Of a stretch of 64,000 nucleotides of DNA, positions 61,150-64,000 are shown piece by piece. The notes beneath the pieces were generated by a model. It was not told where the DNA came from. It saw nothing but the letters and a program-made list of their open reading frames with translations, and made no database searches. The position numbers and the translations under genes are program-made. Source of the stretch: Spirochaetales bacterium (GTDB lineage: Bacteria > Spirochaetota > Spirochaetia > CADAEX01); the NCBI GenBank assembly GCA_024233785.1, contig JACKPD010000002.1, positions 108,510-172,509 on the forward strand, in the 5' to 3' direction. How positions within the stretch are numbered: the stretch's first letter is position 1; the number at the start of each line of letters is the position of its first letter.

Positions 61150-61859
61150 ACATGTTTGGATTATTCAAGAAAGAGCTTAAATCATATTTTAATTCACCGA
61201 TTGCGTACCTGGTAGTACTTTTTTTTGTTGTCTTTTCCAATGTCTATTTTTTCTTTTTCAACCAGTTTTTTTCAAAAAATATTGCAACATTAAGAGGATA
61301 CTTCGCTCTTATGCCTGTTATTTTTATTATTCTCATTCCCTCTATAACTATGAGGTCATGGGCAGAGGAAAAGAAAACAGGAACAGATGAGCTGCTTTTA
61401 ACGCTTCCTTTGACAGACAGTCAGCTGGTTCTGGCAAAATTCTTAAGCTCATTTACACTTCTTGCGATAATGCTTGGAGCTACACTCTTTGTTCCTCTTA
61501 CTGTAAGTATGCTTGGAGATTTTGAAGCAGGCCAGATAATTGGTGAATATATCGGCGCCCTTATGCTTGGCGCTGCAGGTCTTGCAATAGGGCAGTTTAT
61601 TTCTTCAGTGACATCCAACCAGATAAGCGCCTATATTTTCAGCGTTGTTGCCCTTCTTTTTATTACTATAATTGGGGAAGCATCGATAGTATTTAATCCT
61701 TCAGCATGGCTTGGTAACATACTCAGCTATTTATCTTTTTCGTTCCATTTTGAATCTTTCAGAAAAGGATTACTTGATACCAGGGACCTTCTTTATTTCC
61801 TGATTATCATCTTTTATTTCCTGTATCTGAATATTAAAGTCATAAAAATTAGAAAATAG
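61146..61859 (+). CDS. ABC-2 type permease (GldF-like)
   Basis: A 237-residue membrane protein with six helices. The N-terminus FGLFKKELKSYFNSPIAYLVVLFFVVFSNVYFFFF and MPVIFIILIPSITMRSWAEEKKTGTDELLLTLPLTDSQLVLAKFLSS match GldF/ABC-2 permeases. The rest is the helix-rich part with QFISSVTSNQISAYIFSVVALLF. The transported compound is unknown. The order ATPase, GldF, GldG, DUF4340 is found in spirochaetes, Deltaproteobacteria and Bacteroidetes without gliding, so the gld name reflects similarity only. Confidence 0.9.
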   Translation: MNMFGLFKKELKSYFNSPIAYLVVLFFVVFSNVYFFFFNQFFSKNIATLRGYFALMPVIFIILIPSITMRSWAEEKKTGTDELLLTLPLTDSQLVLAKFLSSFTLLAIMLGATLFVPLTVSMLGDFEAGQIIGEYIGALMLGAAGLAIGQFISSVTSNQISAYIFSVVALLFITIIGEASIVFNPSAWLGNILSYLSFSFHFESFRKGLLDTRDLLYFLIIIFYFLYLNIKVIKIRK

Positions 61860-61873
61860 CAGGAGATTGAAAA

Positions 61874-63388
61874 ATGCAGAAAAAACAACTAAAGGAAATT
61901 ATTTTAATAGTTTTAACAACAATAATAATTATACTTACCGCTTTAAACAGCGTAATTTATTTCAGCCGCCTGGATTTGACAGAAAACAAATCCTTTACAT
62001 TGTCTGCTGCGACAAAAAAGATTATTTCTTCCATCCCGGAAAAGGTGCATATTACATATTATATCTCAGACAAAATAAAAACCATTACGCCTGTCGCAAC
62101 GGAGATTGAAGATCTTCTTATGGAATATGCTGCCCATTCGAAGGGAAGTATTGATACAGTTTCCATAGATCCAGGGAAATATAATCTTACTACCAAAGCT
62201 CAGAACCTGGGCGTCCAGCCGCAGCAGGTCGAAGTTGTTGAAAAGAACGAACAGACATATGCAATGGTTTACTCAGGTATAACAATACAGTATCTGGATA
62301 AATATGAGACAATCCCTTTTATACTGAATCTTGAGACGCTGGAATACGAGCTTACAAGCAAGATAAGAAAGATGGTAGAAAATCTCGATCCTTCCATTGG
62401 TATTCTTGTCGGCGATTCAAGAAGAACAATGGATGACCATTATAAATTCCTTAAGGAAAAAATAGAAATGTCATGGAAGCTAAATATTATCGAAAAAGGC
62501 GTTGAAATACCCATGACAACATCTGTTCTGGCTGTTATAGGTAACAAGGATTTGTCTGAAGGCGATATGCTTTATATCGATGACTATATCATGAATGGCG
62601 GAAAAGTCCTGTTCTGTATTGACGGCGTTGATGTAGACATGATGAATAATTTTTCTGTATTAAAGCTCGAAGATTCTCCTGCTATTGCAATGCTGGCTAA
62701 ATACGGGATTAAAATTAAAAATGATGTAGTGCTGGATAAATATTCAAAACGGATACCTTTAAGGGGTTCTTTCCCGCTTGTTTATCCGCAATGGATCGGC
62801 ATTACATCACAAAACGTCTCAAAGGAAAATCCTGTAACAAGCAGATTCGCAGGGCTTGATCTATTATGGGCAAGCAGTGTTGAAATTCAGGATAAATTAG
62901 AGAACGTAAAATATGAAAAAATCCTATCTTCAACCGATCAGGCATGGACAATGGAGAATAATATTTCTGTAAATCCTTATGAGGTAAGTCTTGCAGCCTC
63001 CTATAAGGGAGATGATCAGAGACAGATAGATCTCGGTTATGTTGCTACAGGCCAGTTTAAAAGCGCTTACACAGACAGGACAGGAAAGGATACAAGAATT
63101 ATGGTAATAGGAGACTCGGACTTCCTTTCTGATATGATCCAGTTTTCAGACAGTCCCTATAATATAATGTTCTTTGAAAATGCTGCTGAATGGCTTTCGA
63201 ATGACGAATCATTGATTCAGATAAAGACAAAAAGTAAAAGAGATTTAAGACTCAATAAGATTGAAACACCTGAAGGGCAGATTAAAGCAATCCTGTTTGT
63301 GTATCTTGTAAATATTGTACTTATACCTGTTTTAATTATTGCATTCGCGATTATCCGCTTTATCGGGCGAAAAAGAAAAGAATCTTAA
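61874..63388 (+). CDS. GldG-family ABC transporter auxiliary protein
   Basis: A 504-residue protein with N- and C-terminal membrane helices and a large periplasmic part. Segments DLTENKSFTLSAATKKIISSIPEKVHITYYIS, VEVVEKNEQTYAMVYSGITIQYLDKYETIPFI and the IffA-like LDPSIGILVGDSR match the GldG/ABC_transp_aux family. GDSDFLSDMIQFSDSPYNIMFFENAAEWLSND near the end is the second conserved module. AGGAG precedes ATG 61874. It works with the ATPase/permease pair, substrate unknown. Confidence 0.9.
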   Translation: MQKKQLKEIILIVLTTIIIILTALNSVIYFSRLDLTENKSFTLSAATKKIISSIPEKVHITYYISDKIKTITPVATEIEDLLMEYAAHSKGSIDTVSIDPGKYNLTTKAQNLGVQPQQVEVVEKNEQTYAMVYSGITIQYLDKYETIPFILNLETLEYELTSKIRKMVENLDPSIGILVGDSRRTMDDHYKFLKEKIEMSWKLNIIEKGVEIPMTTSVLAVIGNKDLSEGDMLYIDDYIMNGGKVLFCIDGVDVDMMNNFSVLKLEDSPAIAMLAKYGIKIKNDVVLDKYSKRIPLRGSFPLVYPQWIGITSQNVSKENPVTSRFAGLDLLWASSVEIQDKLENVKYEKILSSTDQAWTMENNISVNPYEVSLAASYKGDDQRQIDLGYVATGQFKSAYTDRTGKDTRIMVIGDSDFLSDMIQFSDSPYNIMFFENAAEWLSNDESLIQIKTKSKRDLRLNKIETPEGQIKAILFVYLVNIVLIPVLIIAFAIIRFIGRKRKES

Positions 63389-63403
63389 ATTAAGGAGAAA
63401 AAG

Positions 63404-64000
63404 ATGGATTTCATCAAAAAGATAAAAATATTGTCTGTTCTGATAGTGGCTCTTACTGCGTTATATATCTCCGGACTGGTTTTTTCATCATCAAATGTTA
63501 ATAAGAGAAAATCCGATGAAAAGATATTTGATAATAACCTGATTGAAAAAATTGAAATGGTTGAGATTGATTCTGAGGATGGTCTTCTGAATTTCACCAA
63601 AGAAGGAGAAAAATGGGTAATTCAGATTGATAATAAAAGTTATCCGGCATCTTCTGAAAAAATCAAAAACCTGATTGATTCTGTTTCAGATATTACTAAA
63701 TATCAGGTTTCGGGAACTGATCCTAAAAGCTGGGTAAAGTTTGACCTTGAAGAAGAAAAAGCCAAAAAAGCAGTTTTTCTTGACAGCAGTAAAAATCCTC
63801 TGTTTACTCTTTACATTGGCAAAGAAGGCCCTGTAAAAGGAGATGGAGAGTATATCCGCAGTTCCCTGTCCGATGAGGTATATCTTCTTGACGCGACAAT
63901 AAACAGGTATTTTATCCGTGACATAAACTACTGGAGCGATTTGAGAGTTTTCCCCGCGGGATTTGATGCCGATTCAATTACTTCCGTAAAAATAAAATCA
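63404..64000 (+). CDS. DUF4340 domain protein, 5' part
   Basis: The first 199 codons of a gene that runs off the right edge. AAGGAG at 63392-63397 precedes ATG 63404. A hydrophobic N-terminal helix (LSVLIVALTALYISGLVF) is followed by an exported strand-rich region with KEGEKWVIQIDNKSYPASSEKIKNLI and WSDLRVF, matching DUF4340, which accompanies GldG-type proteins. It is the fourth gene of the transporter operon, but the function is not known. Confidence 0.85.
   Translation, partial: MDFIKKIKILSVLIVALTALYISGLVFSSSNVNKRKSDEKIFDNNLIEKIEMVEIDSEDGLLNFTKEGEKWVIQIDNKSYPASSEKIKNLIDSVSDITKYQVSGTDPKSWVKFDLEEEKAKKAVFLDSSKNPLFTLYIGKEGPVKGDGEYIRSSLSDEVYLLDATINRYFIRDINYWSDLRVFPAGFDADSITSVKIKS

Overview
The window looks like a chromosomal housekeeping stretch from a low-GC, double-membrane bacterium, most probably a spirochaete (phylum Spirochaetota). 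The evidence is combined. There is a Gram-negative envelope gene set (LolCDE-type export, several lipoproteins, a SurA/PpiD-like chaperone). Beside it sit families usual in spirochaetes: a DUF115 'motility associated factor' protein, PEGA proteins, SpoVG, and a GldA/GldF/GldG transporter followed by a DUF4340 protein. McsA-McsB-ClpC and a six-gene Rnf operon are also present. The lineage call is an inference from gene content, not from a marker phylogeny. No transposase, integrase, phage gene or CRISPR repeat array was seen; coding density is very high and many genes overlap by 1 to 40 bases.

Layout. 1-5.4 kb: end of an LCP/LytR_C protein, rsfS, a small acidic protein on the opposite strand, ispE, spoVG, tRNA-Gln, the L25/Ctc gene, pth and tilS. 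5.4-13 kb: ftsH, a secreted TPR protein with EF-hand-like loops, a lipoprotein HtrA-type protease, and lepA. 13-16 kb (minus): DUF115 protein and a membrane-anchored peptidyl-prolyl isomerase-like protein. 16-23 kb: tRNA-Asp with a terminator, a membrane 4Fe-4S protein, tRNA-Phe (minus), ileS, a lipoprotein, hisH-hisF and an FmdB zinc ribbon. 23-30 kb (mostly minus): thiI with its cysteine desulfurase, an ArsR-type regulator (plus), a DEAH helicase and hisS. 30-36.5 kb: poly(A) polymerase, a CueO-like multicopper oxidase, DUF454, a degenerate peptidase-MA/TPR protein, a P-loop/Asp23 fusion and an RluA-type pseudouridine synthase. 36.5-43.6 kb: DUF212 protein, an unknown membrane protein coupled to rnfC, then rnfDGEAB. 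43.6-47 kb: a GH57-like protein without its catalytic residues, an FN3-like secreted protein and a solitary Cas2-like gene. 47-55 kb: prfB with a programmed frameshift, a receiver protein, a PEGA protein, ftsY, a secreted repeat protein and lolC/lolD/lolE. 55-64 kb: mcsA, mcsB, clpC, rnz, gldA/gldF/gldG and the start of a DUF4340 gene.

How the genes fit together. Translation and RNA processing dominate (RsfS, L25, Pth, TilS, LepA, IleS, HisS, RF2, RNase Z, ThiI with its sulfur donor, PcnB, RluA). Protein quality control is the second theme: FtsH, the HtrA lipoprotein and the PpiD-like protein at the envelope, and the McsAB-ClpC arginine-phosphorylation/unfolding system in the cytoplasm. Rnf supplies ferredoxin:NAD+ oxidoreduction coupled to an ion gradient, which suits a fermentative or anaerobic lifestyle, although the multicopper oxidase shows periplasmic copper or oxygen chemistry too.

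Points most worth a second look: the orphan Cas2-like gene; the GH57 homologue with lost catalytic motifs; an McsB lacking both the conserved active-site-loop cysteine and the first Arg of the RDxxRA motif; the P-loop/Asp23 fusion; and a recurring promoter layout (a -10 box 5-9 bases before the ATG, no Shine-Dalgarno) that predicts leaderless mRNAs for at least five genes.
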